NCBI GenBank assembly: GCA_964035795.1
Contig: OZ038321.1
Coordinates: 14,377,971-14,441,970 of the forward strand
Source: Pterobdella sp. o SKG-2022
Taxonomy: Eukaryota; Annelida; Clitellata; Hirudinida; Piscicolidae
Reading direction: 5' to 3'
Length of the DNA stretch: 64,000 nt
Positions 14,501 through 26,721 of this stretch are shown here, in pieces. The notes beneath the pieces were generated by a model. It did no database searches. It was given only the letters and a program-made list of their open reading frames with translations, and had not been told where the DNA came from. The stretch's first letter is position 1. Every line of letters begins with the position of its first letter. The position numbers and the translations under genes were made by a program.

Positions 14501-17500
14501 GTTCAAAAATCATGCTTTTCAAACAGCAGGTACTAAACTTGATAACAGGTTGAAAAATACTTTTCGGTCACCAAAAAACAATGAAGAATAAAAAATAAAC
14601 ACCCGAAACAATAGGCTCGATACTAATGAAGAAATGCTAATTGTGAAGTGATTGAATAATACGGTAGTAAATTTAAAAAAGTTATAGTATAGTTAAACTT
14701 TTTGAAAAAGTACTCTGGTGGAAAAATTGAATTTAGTTCTTAAGTCTATTGTATTCAAAACATACAGCTCAAAAATTAGTGGGAAGATAATTAAGATTGA
14801 TTGTCACCACAGAAGCTAGTCAATCACTTGGTTTTCATGTGTAAAAACTTTGCTTCAAATTATAAAAATAATAAGACAAGTAGTTAAAATTTCTTTATCC
14901 ATTTTACCCGAAATGACATTAATCTAAAACTCTGTAAGCAACTTTTTGCTGAGTAAGTTTATAAATTTTTGAAATATGTTCATACTTGTTTTTTTAACAA
15001 ACTTGTAGATATTTCAAGCTTCAAAACTATTCTTTCAAATGCTATGTGGTTAAAAGTTCTATTCTCAACACTTGCTCTCAATGATTTCATATAAAAACAC
15101 TGTGCATACAGGTTAATTTTTTGAAATTTTATTTTGATTTCTTTTATTTTCACGTAATTGAATTTAGGTAGAAGCAAAATTTTCATGACAATATAAAGTC
15201 ATTAGCATTTTTGGCACCAGATTAGTTATTGCTCAAAGACTCACATTGTTTCGTCATTCCACTCATAAGTTTGCAATCGGTAGTTGCTCAATGTTGCAAA
15301 AGCAAAAATGATGTGTGTGCACAGGGAGGCATCAATGTTAGAAGGCACGTAAGTCCCTGGAGAGGGTCGGTACTGCGCCCAATTCGTGTAGTAACATACC
15401 TTCAGTGTATCTGATTTCAATTTTTTAATTTATACTCATTACAATATTTTGAATGTTTTAAGTGTTTTAGTTTGATTTTAGTGCATATAAATAATGAGTG
15501 ACTGACTGGGTGCAGTGGGGGCGGGAGTTTGAATGGCAGCTGTTGGTGGAGCTGGAGTCACAATTGTTGGAGCAACAGTAAATCTAGAACCAAGATTTAA
15601 GTTTTAAAAAATATATTCTATAGAATTTATATCTTGAATTTCTCACGTCGAGTCTAAGGATTTGATTAGAGGATACGATTCTGAGTGGCATTGACCTGAA
15701 ATTAAAAGTTTCAAACTGTTTCTAACATTTTCATTTATTCAAAACTTTTGTAAACATTTTTATAATAATACTTTAGATGACAATGGATTGAAAGCAAACA
15801 ATGACTTTGGGGTTGGCTGAAAAGTATGGCTTATTGATTTATTTGACTTTTTGACATAAGTCAGTTTTTTAATCTTTGAAGTTTAATTTATTTCTATTAA
15901 ATTGAAGAATTACAACTTGTAAAATATAATAATTTTTGTGTCACAATGTAAAACCACCAAGTTTAGATGGTTTCCAAGATATATATATGCACATTCAAAA
16001 TTGAGTGAAATTAATAAAATAAAGGACCTTTTCCTAATCGCATAAATTCTAAGATTAGCATTGATGGGAAAACGTGAATAAATAAGGCGTGAACAACACT
16101 GAATTAGTCCATTGTTACGTGGTTATTTTTATTTTTTATCACAAGTTGAAAAAAAAAGATACACATTTTCTTGGACTATTGTTCTAGAGTGTGAAACAGA
16201 CGATACTGAAAAATTTTTTTTTGGCAGTTTCAAAAGGTAAAATCATAAGCAAATTGGTCACTCTTGGGATGGGATTTAAAGGAAGATTCAAGAACAGTGC
16301 AAGCTTTTGTGAAAAATAAGATATACTGAGCTCGGTAAATTTGAACAGTGTTTTGAAATACAGTTTTTTAGTATAAACTGTAAAAAAAATAAATTTCAAC
16401 TGGTTTTTTGAATTTTAATGCTGAACCTATAATTTAATATATTTCATTTCACCTCAGTTATACCGTATAATTTAATTTCTAGAGGACTAAATAAATAATT
16501 TAACGTTACTGGTTTCCGGTGCTGGGCCACATTAGCACTTTTTCCACATTGTGTTTTGGCTACATTAAACTTGTAGCAAGCACATTAAACAACGCGGAAA
16601 AGTACGTCATACATACTACACTAAATTAATTTCAATCAAATATTAAAAACATCAGCTTTTTAATAAAAATCGGTCAAAAGATGACCAGTTTACTTCATGG
16701 AAGATTTTTAGTACATCTACAAGACGAACCAAAGAAATCGTCCATATCCATGGTCCAAATCGACCAGCCACCAAATTGATTGTCTTCTATGTACTGAAGC
16801 TGAAAATTTTTGCGATCTTTTGAAAATATTCATTCAAAAACTAATATTAAAAAAAAATAAAATGTTTAATTTTATAATTTTCCAACCTTATTAGCAAAAC
16901 TCTGCTGGTCGTCATACCCTACCCAAGTACTTCCCAGCACCAAATAAGGAACTTTGTGCACATCCGACCAAACTCTTTTGGAACTAGGGTCTTTAGCCAT
17001 TTGACAAATCTAAAATATTTTTGTTTTTGAAATGATAAATAACCTAAACTTATAAAAGATATTTTTCAACTTAAGTTATAGAACTCAGACCTCATAGTAG
17101 GATAGGAAGCCAGCCTCCCTGGTGTAAGTGCCGGCTGGGCAAGGTCCCGTGGTGGGAGCTCCTATGCCATAGTTGTTAGAGTTTGACAAGGTAAAGCATC
17201 TGCCATACGAAGCCAATCCTATTGCTATTTTGCTTTTTTCTAAGCCCAGCGACACATAATAGTTAGCGCTCCAATCCTGTAGTTTAATGTCATTAGAAGA
17301 TTTGAATTTATCCTATTTCTCCACAAACCAATAAAAAGAGTCATAACCGTGTTAAGGTTGTCTCCAGGCTCGGCATAGAGAGGAGATGTGAATCCCGTGA
17401 CAGAATCCCATGACCCGTGGTAATCGTACGACATGAGAGTCACAAAATCAAGATTGCTACAAATTATTTCGAGTTATTATAGTTCTCAGTAATTCATGTG

Positions 17501-18520
17501 TGCATGTTTTAACAAAAACTCCATCTTTTTCAATAAATTGCAAAATTTGTTTTTTTCACGATAATACCTGTTGAGACTTGGAATGTCATAACCCGCATCA
17601 ATAATGCTTTTCGAACTAGGCACTGAAACGGTCAGAAGTAAAGGGCTTTTATCGCGATTAATTTTTTTTCTCAAATCCTGTTCAGGTTGATGAAGGCATT
17701 TTTATTTTTTAGTTAAAAATTTCAAAAAATGTGTTTTGTTTAAAATTTTTGAAACTCTATTCAATTATATGAAACAATTTAAATTAAATTTTTTTCATGT
17801 TTAGTTGTGAAAAAGCTTTCTTACTTGAATCAATCGCTTGAATCTGTTTTTATCTTCCGGGGGACTACCTCTTGAGCCAGGGTACTCAAAATCCAAATTC
17901 AACCCGTCAAAATTCCATTTGGTTAGGAAAGCTATTGATGAATCGATGAAAGTAGCTCTTGAGAATTTATTTGCTAACATTTTAGTCATTTCAGAAGTTC
18001 CAGCATTCCAGCCTCCTACTGACAATAATGTTTTCACATTGGGAAAGGAAATTTTCAAATCATTGAATCGCTCATACCTGGAAAGTTCATATTCATATGA
18101 ACAAGTTTGTTAAAAATAATATTAATGATAACGTCAATTTATCCTAGAGTTAATGGTGCAAGAATATAGATTTCAAGATAATTTAACATACATCCCCTTC
18201 ATAGCAGAAGTTGATTCATCGTTCCATTCGTAAGGCAACAATTCGCTGTTGAGCACTTTAGCAAAAGCGTAAACAACATGAGTGCATAATGAAAAATCAG
18301 CATTTTCTGGATAAAAGGTGGCTGGGGATGGTCTGTACTGAGCCCAATTCGTGTAGAAACATATCTTCAACGGAGCTGAAACGTTTAAAGTTCCAAATAT
18401 TTAGCTAGGACTATATTTATTTTTGAAGTAATGAGCAATTTAGAATATTTAATTGTTCTCACCTGCTGATGAGCAACTTAAAATTGCTAGAAATATTATG
18501 AGTTTCAGATATATTTTCAT
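9763..18520 (-). CDS. Secreted chitinase with three tandem GH18 domains
   Basis: Glycoside hydrolase family 18 enzymes cut beta-1,4 linkages in chitin, using the Glu of a DGxDxDxE motif. My model has 27 exons: 18463-18520, 18192-18375, 17825-18077, 17568-17677, 17348-17456, 17091-17276, 16887-17009, 16721-16799, 15647-15695, 15507-15583, 15245-15410, 13524-13776, 13242-13351, 13076-13184, 12819-13004, 12266-12388, 11900-11969, 11752-11800, 11575-11690, 11343-11508, 10984-11236, 10751-10860, 10549-10657, 10296-10481, 10084-10206, 9902-9971, 9763-9815. All junctions are GT-AG and in phase, giving 3480 bases including TGA, or 1159 residues. Residues 1-19 ([19 protein letters not shown]) are a signal peptide, so the protein is secreted. 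Domain A is about residues 23-367, B 410-748 and C 804-1143, joined by Pro/Thr-rich linkers. No transmembrane segment or chitin-binding (CBM14) domain is seen. Multi-GH18 chitinases are known in arthropods and other invertebrates; whether this is one transcript or several is inferred from the continuous phase. Confidence 0.87.
11575..11800 (-). other. Linker between GH18 domains B and C, with an internal repeat
   Basis: Exons 11752-11800 and 11575-11690 encode the YPLIKSL cap and then a Thr/Pro-rich linker. The linker contains an internal near-duplicate: GPLTKLATD is followed by GPLTTLAP. At the DNA level the sequence around GGGCCTTTGACAA...CTCGCC occurs twice, 33 bases apart. It is longer than the A-B linker exon (116 against 77 bases), probably because of this duplication. 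Confidence 0.8.
11900..15410 (-). other. GH18 domain B of the triple chitinase (mosaic module)
   Basis: Seven exons (15245-15410 to 11900-11969) have the lengths 166, 253, 110, 109, 186, 123 and 70, matching domains A and C. The catalytic stretch [15 protein letters not shown] is intact. Exons 1-3 of the module resemble domain C, while exons 4-6 resemble domain A. The 71-base intron at 13005-13075 differs from A's intron 17277-17347 at only one position that I can see. The first intron is 1468 bases, against about 110 in A and C, because it holds a piggyBac fossil. Confidence 0.88.
14230..14700 (+). pseudogene. piggyBac transposase fossil inside a chitinase intron
   Basis: Across two frames the plus strand shows the order found in piggyBac (PGBD) transposases: AIDELI near 14240, then [10 protein letters not shown] near 14273, [12 protein letters not shown] near 14340, and [16 protein letters not shown] near 14400. 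After these come a [14 protein letters not shown] stretch near 14530 and an EMLIVK block near 14635. The frame shifts around 14270 and stops follow, so it is dead. It is antisense to the chitinase gene. No terminal repeats or TTAA duplicates were confidently seen. Confidence 0.75.
15507..15695 (-). other. Linker between GH18 domains A and B
   Basis: Exons 15647-15695 and 15507-15583 encode the family C-terminal cap with a YPLIKSL motif and a Cys, then about 25 residues dominated by Pro, Thr and Ala. Such linkers are typical O-glycosylated spacers in multi-domain chitinases. The intron phases (1 in, 2 between, 1 out) match the B-C linker. Confidence 0.75.
16505..16612 (+). mobile_element. Degenerate tRNA-derived SINE remnant in a chitinase intron
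   Basis: It lies in the roughly 1-kb intron between domain A exon 8 and the linker. It matches the body of the SINE family (TTCCACATTGTGTTTTGGCTAC and a nearby AACTTGTAGCAAGC), with many substitutions; the box A part is missing. It is on the opposite strand to the gene. Confidence 0.6.
16721..18375 (-). other. GH18 domain A of the triple chitinase (catalytic motif altered)
   Basis: This module is exons 2-8 of the gene. It opens with [15 protein letters not shown], has the SVGGW motif near residues 100-104, then the catalytic region [15 protein letters not shown] at residues 137-151, then SYDYHGSWD and the C-terminal [11 protein letters not shown] strand. The usual motif DGxDxDxE reads D138-G-L-N141-L-D143-F-E145. 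The middle Asp is therefore Asn (codon AAT at 17897-17899), while the proton-donor Glu is kept. In family 18 the middle Asp assists the catalytic pair, so lowered rather than abolished activity is expected; that is inference. Its first half is the most divergent of the three domains, and its second half is nearly identical to domain B. Confidence 0.88.
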
Positions 18521-18549
18521 TTCAACCTATTTTGTTAGTTGTCATTGTG

Positions 18550-18557
18550 CTTTTATA
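18550..18557 (-). promoter_or_regulatory. Possible TATA box of the chitinase gene
   Basis: The minus strand reads TATAAAAG about 30 bases upstream of the start codon at 18520. If it is used, the 5' untranslated leader would be only a few bases long, so it may instead be chance in AT-rich DNA, or there may be a different upstream exon. Confidence 0.3.
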
Positions 18558-21500
18558 ACAAAAGATTGCTCAAAGATACTTTGATAATCATATATATGAA
18601 ATATACTCAAACCTTAAAAGAGTTTCTTTATTTTTATCCAGGTTTCAAATTTTTGCACATCATCAATTTTAAATAAGTAAATGTATTCTTTAAATTTTTA
18701 AACCACACTTAAAGTCTATTGGCTGATTCTTGAATATATAAATATTATAGAATTGAATGAAAAATGTAAATTTAGAAGGGATTCGTAAAGCAAAAATCTT
18801 GATATTTTAATAATTCAGAATAAGTTTTACATTGCATTTTCAAATTCTTTATGACCTTATATTTGAGTAGTTGTGCGCTAGTCTTTATTTTAAAATATGA
18901 AAAATTTCGATTAAAGATATAAAAAAAAATTTTAGTTTTTTCATCTTCTACCTCAGTTAAAAGACCTTCTTTTTCTATCAAAACCTTTCACTTTTTCAAA
19001 CTCTTTGCCGCTTTTTTGGCTTGTACCAAAGGCGCTTTGGTCGCAGATTAGTCATGATAATTTAGAAAAAACAAAGTTGAAGTGGAGTTTGAGGGTGAGC
19101 GTGGTAAAACGGACATAATGTGGATAATGAGTGGTGTTGATAGTTTGTTTATGTAGGTGAAAAAATATGTGATTTGAAAGTTTTTATTGTACAAGTGTAT
19201 GGGGATCTAAAGTTGCTGCTATCTGGTTGATTGGAATTTGGATGCTGTTTAGGATTTTGTTGTGGATGGTTTGAATGTAGTTGTGAATGATGTTAGTGTG
19301 TTTTATTTTGAGATTATGTTAGATTTCTGAATTTTTGATGTTTTTGTTAGTTGGCATTATTATTGTACAGCTGTTTCTATTGTTAAACTGGTAGACACTA
19401 TTTTTTGTATCTATTTGTTGTTTGGTAAGTGGATTTAAGGAATTATATGAGCAGAATGCTTTTTGGTTTATTTAAAATTTGTGTAAAAGGTATTTCAAAA
19501 CGTTGAGTTTTTTTGCCAAGGTATCAATTCAGTCTTCACAATGTTGCCAAACCTACTATCAAAATGCTTTTGTTGAAGTTCAATAGTTCAACTGAATAAA
19601 TAGCTAAGTTTAGAGAAAAAATGTATATATTTAGAATCTTGCATGAAAAATTTTTTAACTTACAACATTTCAAAATAAAATAGAAAAAATAAATAACGGT
19701 GTTAAATTCATTTATGAATGAGTTCATTCAAGGAATGTTATGACGAGGATGAAAGCATTTTCAATGCTACTTTTGGTTTTCCTGAATCTGGTTTATTTCA
19801 GGCTTTTTTTTTAATTGTTGCCTACAAATTCTTAGCTGGAAGTTCCTCGTCTTGGAGTTGAGCGTGAAGCAGCAGTTTTTGGGTTATCCATTGGCTTACT
19901 GGCTCACTTAGTTATTTTGTGTAGTTTTTTGGCGTATATGCCTTTTATTATGGTTTTTTAGTTTTTTTCACTGTTTTCCAATAAATGCAACATTTAGACG
20001 TTAAGTATAATCTTCTTAAAAGGATTTTCCAAACTGGAGTCTTCAATTCATTAATTTAATTTTTTAGCAATTTCTAAGCCCGTGCGACTTCGGTTTATGT
20101 AATTTTTGAGAAAACTTTACTGAAGAAAAAATTATTGCATATTTTCTTGGTTGTAAAAGTAAGCAAACCTCAAGCTACTACCCTAATGCAGTGAATTTCC
20201 ACCTAGTAAACATTTGTCATCTAGAGGCTCATGGATTTTTATTGATGGAAAAGTTAGCGAAAGCAGCCTTCAAAAGCTAGTTTTATTTTCCAAATATGGC
20301 TAAAGTTTTTAATTTTTATTGTTTTTTTATTTTTAACCAATGAGTTTGCAAGAATCTACGTTATAATCCGCTTCTATTTTGTCGTCAATTAAATCACGCA
20401 CTAAAATTATTACAAAAACAAAATTATATCATTGAAACCTTTACTTTATAATTAATTAAAATTTTTTAAAATTAAAATAAATAAGTTATAACATTAAATT
20501 AATAAAGCAAAAAATTGCTAAATGCTTTCATTTTTAAATTTTGTCTGAATTTTAAAATAAACTGTTAATAGTTTGTCAATATTCTGTACACTATTATACA
20601 ATCGTAAGAGTCATCAACAGTAGTTCTAGGACTCAAATGAACTATTTCAAAATGTTTAAATTATTTTGATTTTAATAATAAACGTAACTACAATGAAAAC
20701 ACTTTTCGAAGTTTATTCAAGTCCACAAAGCTTTTTGTGGGTTTAACTAACATTATCGAAAACATTCTTAAGCTTCATACACTTAGAAGTGTTTTCATTT
20801 TGAATATTCATTTTTTTTGAAGAATTAAAATATTGCATGTTAATACATGGTTTTATCGAAATTCTTAATTTCAGATAGCAATCATGCAAGAATGGCGTAA
20901 AACAATTGTCTATAGAATTGTTTCTTCTGAAAATCATCAATGTTTTTATTAAAAGATAATTATATAACGAAGATTCGTCGTTGAATTGGGTTGTTTGTAA
21001 CAATAGACAAGTATTAGTTTATTGGATTAGATTTCTTTTAAATAATTCGGCACTTTCATATGTATTATTTATGACTAAATGAAACGTAACTTTCAATAAT
21101 TCGGCCAAGAAAAAGGTCATTTAGAATATAGGTTTAAAATTTTGGATTCAAAACAATAACGAAAAGCATGAAATTTACAATAAAACCATGAAAACCTATT
21201 AGAGGTACTTTGATACACAAAAACCCAAACTTGACTAAAGAAGCTTGAAAGCATCACGATTAAGTCTTCAAATATTAATGCTTTTATACCAAATTTATCG
21301 CCTCTGAACAGTTTGTGCCTCCGCTAAAGTTTCCGTAGTATGAAATAATAAAAGAACTATTTTATTAATAGATTAGTGGCAACTTAATAATCGAAAAAAT
21401 AAATATAAAGCGAAAAATTTCGTTAATATAAATCAGTTTGCAAGAACAGGTGACACGAAAACATGATTGAAACCCGTCTAACGATAAAATTTAAAAATGT

Positions 21501-21773
21501 GTAGATTGTTTGATGCGTTCATTGAGCCATTATAGAAAAAGAACCTAAATTTAACGACTGATAGTTTGAGTATATATAAATATAATACTAAATTTAACGG
21601 AATACTTTAAGATGTAGTGAGTTGTAAAAATACATCATAATTGAAATTAAGGCATCGTATCTAGGCACATTAAACTAAATGTAAAGAGTTAAAAATATAG
21701 TTGTTAAAATCTTCCAAAAATGGCATAAAATCGGAATATCAAAAATAATCAGATAGAAACGTTCAAAAAAACT
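18558..21773. other. Intergenic between chitinase and innexin genes
   Basis: No gene is supported. Short frames (18772-18981, 19536-19727, 20743-21003 on the minus strand) lack motifs. The 19.0-20.0 kb part is G+T-rich on the plus strand with few AT runs, unlike the rest, but I cannot assign it. Confidence 0.5.
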
Positions 21774-23058
21774 TTAGTAACTTTTGTTATTTTCAGCAGT
21801 GTTTTTATCTCGGTGGGTGATGTATTCATTCCATAATTGACAAACAAATTCTGTTACAGTAATAGCGTTAGTGTTGTGACCCACTAATCTTAATATAAAA
21901 ACTCCATCCTTTTTTAAATACTCATACACAAAAGCCTTGGCCATTTTGTTATCAACATCAGTCACAAGTTTATCCATCAGTTCCAAGTGTTTTTTCACAT
22001 ATCTTTTATTGCTTCCTCTGAGAAAGATGCGCACCATCCACATCATTGTGTAGAACACAAGCACCAATGCCACAAATATCAACCAGAACCATAGAAAGAT
22101 GAAAATTTTTTCATTAAAAAGATTAATGGGCAAAACACACATAACAGTGTAGCGTTGAACATTTCCTAAACGACGAACTTTGAAGTCACACATTGTGACT
22201 CGAGGAAAGCGAGGAGATGATAGTTCAGTGCCATAAAATATGGACTTGAGGGCTTCAAGACCATAAGTATGAAAGTCCTGACCAAGAAAAAAATTAAGAA
22301 CAAGTATTTGAGAAATTACAACAAGAATAGATAAAAGTTTATAAGTAAGGTAAAGGGAAACCAAATAATTGCCTTGGCGACGACCACAAAAAATGAAACA
22401 AGTTCGAGTAAAAATGTTTTTGATGCTTAGAGTGAAACTGTGAGGTTTTGCTTGCTGGTTTGTAAGATATCTGTAATATTTTTGTACATTAGTAAGACAC
22501 AAAAGTGAATAGAATTATGTTTTTAATTTTTTATTGAAAAAAAAATGAATATAAAAATTTGAAGACAGACCTATTCATGGCGAGAGTCATGCATTTGAGA
22601 GTTGATGTTCTTTTATCAATAGAATCACTGAAGGATTCAGCTGCTTCAACAATTGTATGCACATTCACTCCAGATCTATTGTTTGTAGATCTCCAAAGAA
22701 GAGTAGGTAAATAGTAGAGGAATGCTTGCAAAGAAAGAAATATAGGCATCCACTGATAGTAAGGAATTACGTGACGTTTTTCCGGTTCATGTTCTTTAGG
22801 AATGTTTTTGTCATAGGCCAAATAATATGTGTTGCGTATCCAACAAAAATTATTGGTATATTCTTCATGACTACCCGTGAACTCGGCAGGTACCCAGCAT
22901 TGAATGGGTTCTCCAACGTATTGCTTTGTAGACACAATTATAGCTAACAATATCATAATATTGACGGTGTAACGATAAAGTAGACGATCAGAAATATCAT
23001 CATCATTTCTTGTTTTGGTCTGAGGTACTTTTCCAATCGCTGAAACAATTTTATCCAT
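21774..23058 (-). CDS. Innexin (gap-junction/hemichannel subunit), two exons
   Basis: Innexins are four-pass plasma-membrane proteins that assemble into gap junctions or hemichannels in invertebrates. Exon 1 is 22571-23058 and exon 2 is 21774-22470, joined in phase 2, giving 394 residues. Membrane segments lie near residues 30-50, 105-130, 180-210 and 285-310. The family signature YYQWMPI is at the start of the second segment. Extracellular loop 1 has two Cys 17 residues apart (QCWVPAEF...NNFCW) and loop 2 has two Cys 16 residues apart (MCDFKV...YTVMC), as the family requires. The start ATG follows a TATAAAAT-like box 63-70 bases upstream. The intron falls just after the second membrane segment. 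The exact paralogue class cannot be given. Confidence 0.92.
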
Positions 23059-26000
23059 GTTTCTTCACTCTTTCGAGGTTATTGAACCATAAAGCTACAA
23101 CCTTAAAAAGCTTGCTATATATTTTATATTATTTCAAACCTTTTAATTTCAATTAGTCAAAAATAACCATATTAAAACACTTTTATAAACATAATGCTAA
23201 AAATTGATACCGAAACGCGAAAACTAAAATAATAGAAAAGGTTATTCTAATAAACGAATCATAGCATCTAGGCTTGTTTAGATGCCAATTTTCTTCATAA
23301 ACAGTTTATCAGCCACTTACATATAAATTCATACAACTAAATATATAAAGTTAATTACTGCCAGATTTCATTTTTTAAAAAATAATTTATGGAAAAATAA
23401 TATTTATGTTTTATGCAAATTTACTAGACTGTATTCTTTCTCAAAATTATTTAACTTTCATTTCAAAAAATTTAAAAATAAGCTGCATTTGAGAAAAAAT
23501 AAGTTGACAAACTCTAACATTTTTTTCACTTTAAGAACATAAATATTAAAATGAAGTCATGCCCAAACATAAACTTTGAGTAAGAAAACGAATCCCAACC
23601 AATAATATATATTTGTTGAAAATTTTAATCATCACCAAGACTGAATCGAGTCATATTTGCAATCCTATTAAACGCCACTATAATTTTTAGTTATTAAATT
23701 TCATTGTATTTACATATTTAAAGAGCGGAATATTTAAGTTTTTCAATGCATTAAATTGGTTATATTATATGCTCATTTATATATTATATTTTCAAAAAAT
23801 ATCTTTTTATTTATGAATACTAATATGGGAAATTCAGATTAGTTCAAAAAACAAGTTGCAAATTTTGAAATAATTTATATAAGTAATGTTGATACGCACA
23901 ATTCAACATTTATTGAGGTTTTAGCCTGGGAATTTTTCGTAGGCCAATCCTCAACTCATACTAGTTATGGTACTTATAAGACTAATTCTGATAATAGTAT
24001 AACTAGTAGTAATAGTGTTAATAAAGAATATTTTATACTGCTATCCAATCATATTATGAACTCTGAACTTCAAGTGCTGTTTTACTAATACTGTGTATTT
24101 TTATTGTTATTTATGTTGTTTTATTAAAAGGATTTATTATTCTTTTTTTATTCATTATTATTTTTTTATTATTATCATTTTATTTTTATAACGATAATTA
24201 TTATTATTTAGTTTGAATTTCTTATATTGATTTTGATTATGATGGAAATTTACTTGTGACCTTATTTCAAGTCTTGGCACTTGAAGTTATTGTGTAATAA
24301 TCTCATGCTCGCATTCTGATTCTAAACAAAGCAGTTTACAGGTTTATACTTGTTTTGAAGATTCCAAAGATAAGTTGTTGACTGGCTATGTTATGTGCTC
24401 TAGTCATTTTAATGCACGTGTTAAGAATAATAGTTTTTATTTCATAGTAACCATTTGTATTTGTGAACTTTTAAATTAACGAATTTAACACGTTGAATAT
24501 TAACTTCTAAGTTTCAACTCAAGAATATAATATGCTTTGAAAAAATTTTTTTAACATATTTCTCTAGTTTCTAAGCTGAATTTAAAAAATGAAAAATAAA
24601 ACAAGGTTTTATTTTAGTTAAATTCAAAGACACATCTTGTTTTTGAAGTTCAATGAATGCCTTCAAAAATGAATTGAAAAGGATTAAGAAATAATACCAT
24701 TAGAAAAGAACTTGTCAATATTTTTATTTCTTTACCTGCACATGCAATGATCGTCAACCAAACTCTAGTTTACACCCATTTGAACTTTTAGGCGACACTT
24801 GAAATGAGATTTTATTAAAAAGTTTTAGATATATTTTATAAAAATAATATTAACTTACAAAACTTTATATAAATTATCAGAAAAAATCAATGAAGACCTT
24901 CTCAAGAGTATGGAAAGAAGAGAACTAAAAGGGTTCGGTCATATCACACTACCTCTCAAAAATAATAAAAAAGTAAAGCCCAACGTGGAAAAAATAGACC
25001 AATTTTTTTTTTAATTTTAGCAAAATAAACGAAAAAGCCATCAACAATAACTCAGTTGCTGGCTTATGACAAAAAATGTAAAGGAATTTATGGTTCAATT
25101 TGAAAAAAACACATACTTTGTGTTTTTTCATTCTTTTCAGGTTATTCTACTTCACCATCTATGGTTCAAACCAACGCAGCGCCCTATCGACAGTATTTTG
25201 TCAAAAAACCTAGAAACCCTGACAGATAGAATAATATAATATTCTGCATTAGATCCACTTAAGTCTTACTGTTTGCTACTCATAAAAAACACATGTATTA
25301 TACGGTTAACTGACAGTCGAACCAGAAATGAGCCAACAAACAATGACTAGCAAGAAAAAATAGTATAATAATAAGATAGGTAATATAATATAGTTATGAG
25401 TTCACCTTGAAAAAAAGAAAAATAAATAATTGACCATTAAATCACTCCATCTACTGATTGAATCAAAAGAATTAAATTTAAAAGATTGAATCAATAGCAA
25501 GGCAATATAGCAGTGAAAAACAAAACAATTATCTGCAATTCAGTGAAATTTTCACAAGTTGTTTTAAACCATCATTGTTCTTAAAGCCTGATAATTTAAC
25601 TTAGTGTTATGCATCTGTGAACAAAATTTATATAAAAATTAGATTTATTGGTATTTATATATTCATCTTCAATCCGACAGAATTATAATCCTCTTTATTG
25701 AACACTTAAGAGCGGTCGACTTGCTTTTTTAAGTTTTTATATTATCTTCCCAAGTAAAAAGATGATTTTACAGAACTTTTAAAGTATTTTTATGGGCTGT
25801 AATTCGGTTAGAAAAATATCGTTATTTTTGAATCTAAACTATTGAAGTCTGAACTATAAAATGCGACATTATTTTAAACATTTTCAATAAACAATTTTTT
25901 TTTTGATTTAATTATATGAATTTTTTTTATTAATAAAACCATACTAAATGGACTGCCATTTCAGTGTTACAATTTCCTTCTAAACTACTTGAAAGTCATT

Positions 26001-26721
26001 AACAAAATTGCCTAAAGTATAAATCTCTTTTGGGGATATTTGAAAAAAGCCGGATGCAAATCTAAAACCATATCAACTGTGCAAATATTAATATTACTTT
26101 CCTTAAACATTTCTATATTTTAGATAATTAGGAATTTTGTATTTGTATACTTTATGAAGCAAACTGATTAGTGCTCATTAATTATATGTTTAATATTAAT
26201 TTCCCTCCACTTTGTTCTTATAAATTATTAAAATGTTAAACATTCATGCTTTTATGTATTTTTCTGAATAATTTTTCAACATAGTGAATCCTCTAAATTT
26301 TTTTCAAGGTTTTAAGATGGTCACGCCAGAGTTACTGTACAGTGACCCGAGGTTTGCAATATATGATGTGTAAACGAGTCTTCATTGACCTCAATATCAC
26401 GGCAATTTAACGTACATGCGCTGAGTAAATTTTAAATTTAATGAAATAGCATAACTTATTATATATTTCTCAAATTATGGATATACGCCAGTTTGATTGA
26501 ATCCTTAGTTGCCAGTATAAAGCCTCAAAATTTCGAAAACTTTATTATTGTGCTGCTTCACTTATGCAAATTGTAAAAAACATCTTTCGAAAAATTCTTT
26601 AGTATCTATGCTGAAAGTTATGTAGTTATTATTTTTGTTTTTAAATTTATTTGCAAAACTTGTATCAGTCAAGTCAAAACGTGATAATGCTTTTAAACCA
26701 TACTGAAATACCTTTCATCTG
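23059..26721. other. Intergenic, nothing recognised
   Basis: Very AT-rich DNA with homopolymer runs between the innexin start and the Tc1 element. I found no exon, RNA gene or repeat I could name; the minus frame at 24949-25131 is Lys/Phe-rich low-complexity sequence. Confidence 0.5.

Noticed and set aside
16697..16720. A stop codon shortly after domain A, which would make it a separate one-domain chitinase
   Set aside because: Reading on gives a TGA near 16697, but a GT donor at 16720 joins in phase 1 to an exon with the family cap motif (YPLIKSL), as in B and C, so splicing onward is more likely. An intron-retaining short form remains possible.
13161..18113. Plus-strand frames over the chitinase exons
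   Set aside because: They mirror the minus-strand GH18 exons; only the piggyBac part at 14.2-14.7 kb has its own homology.
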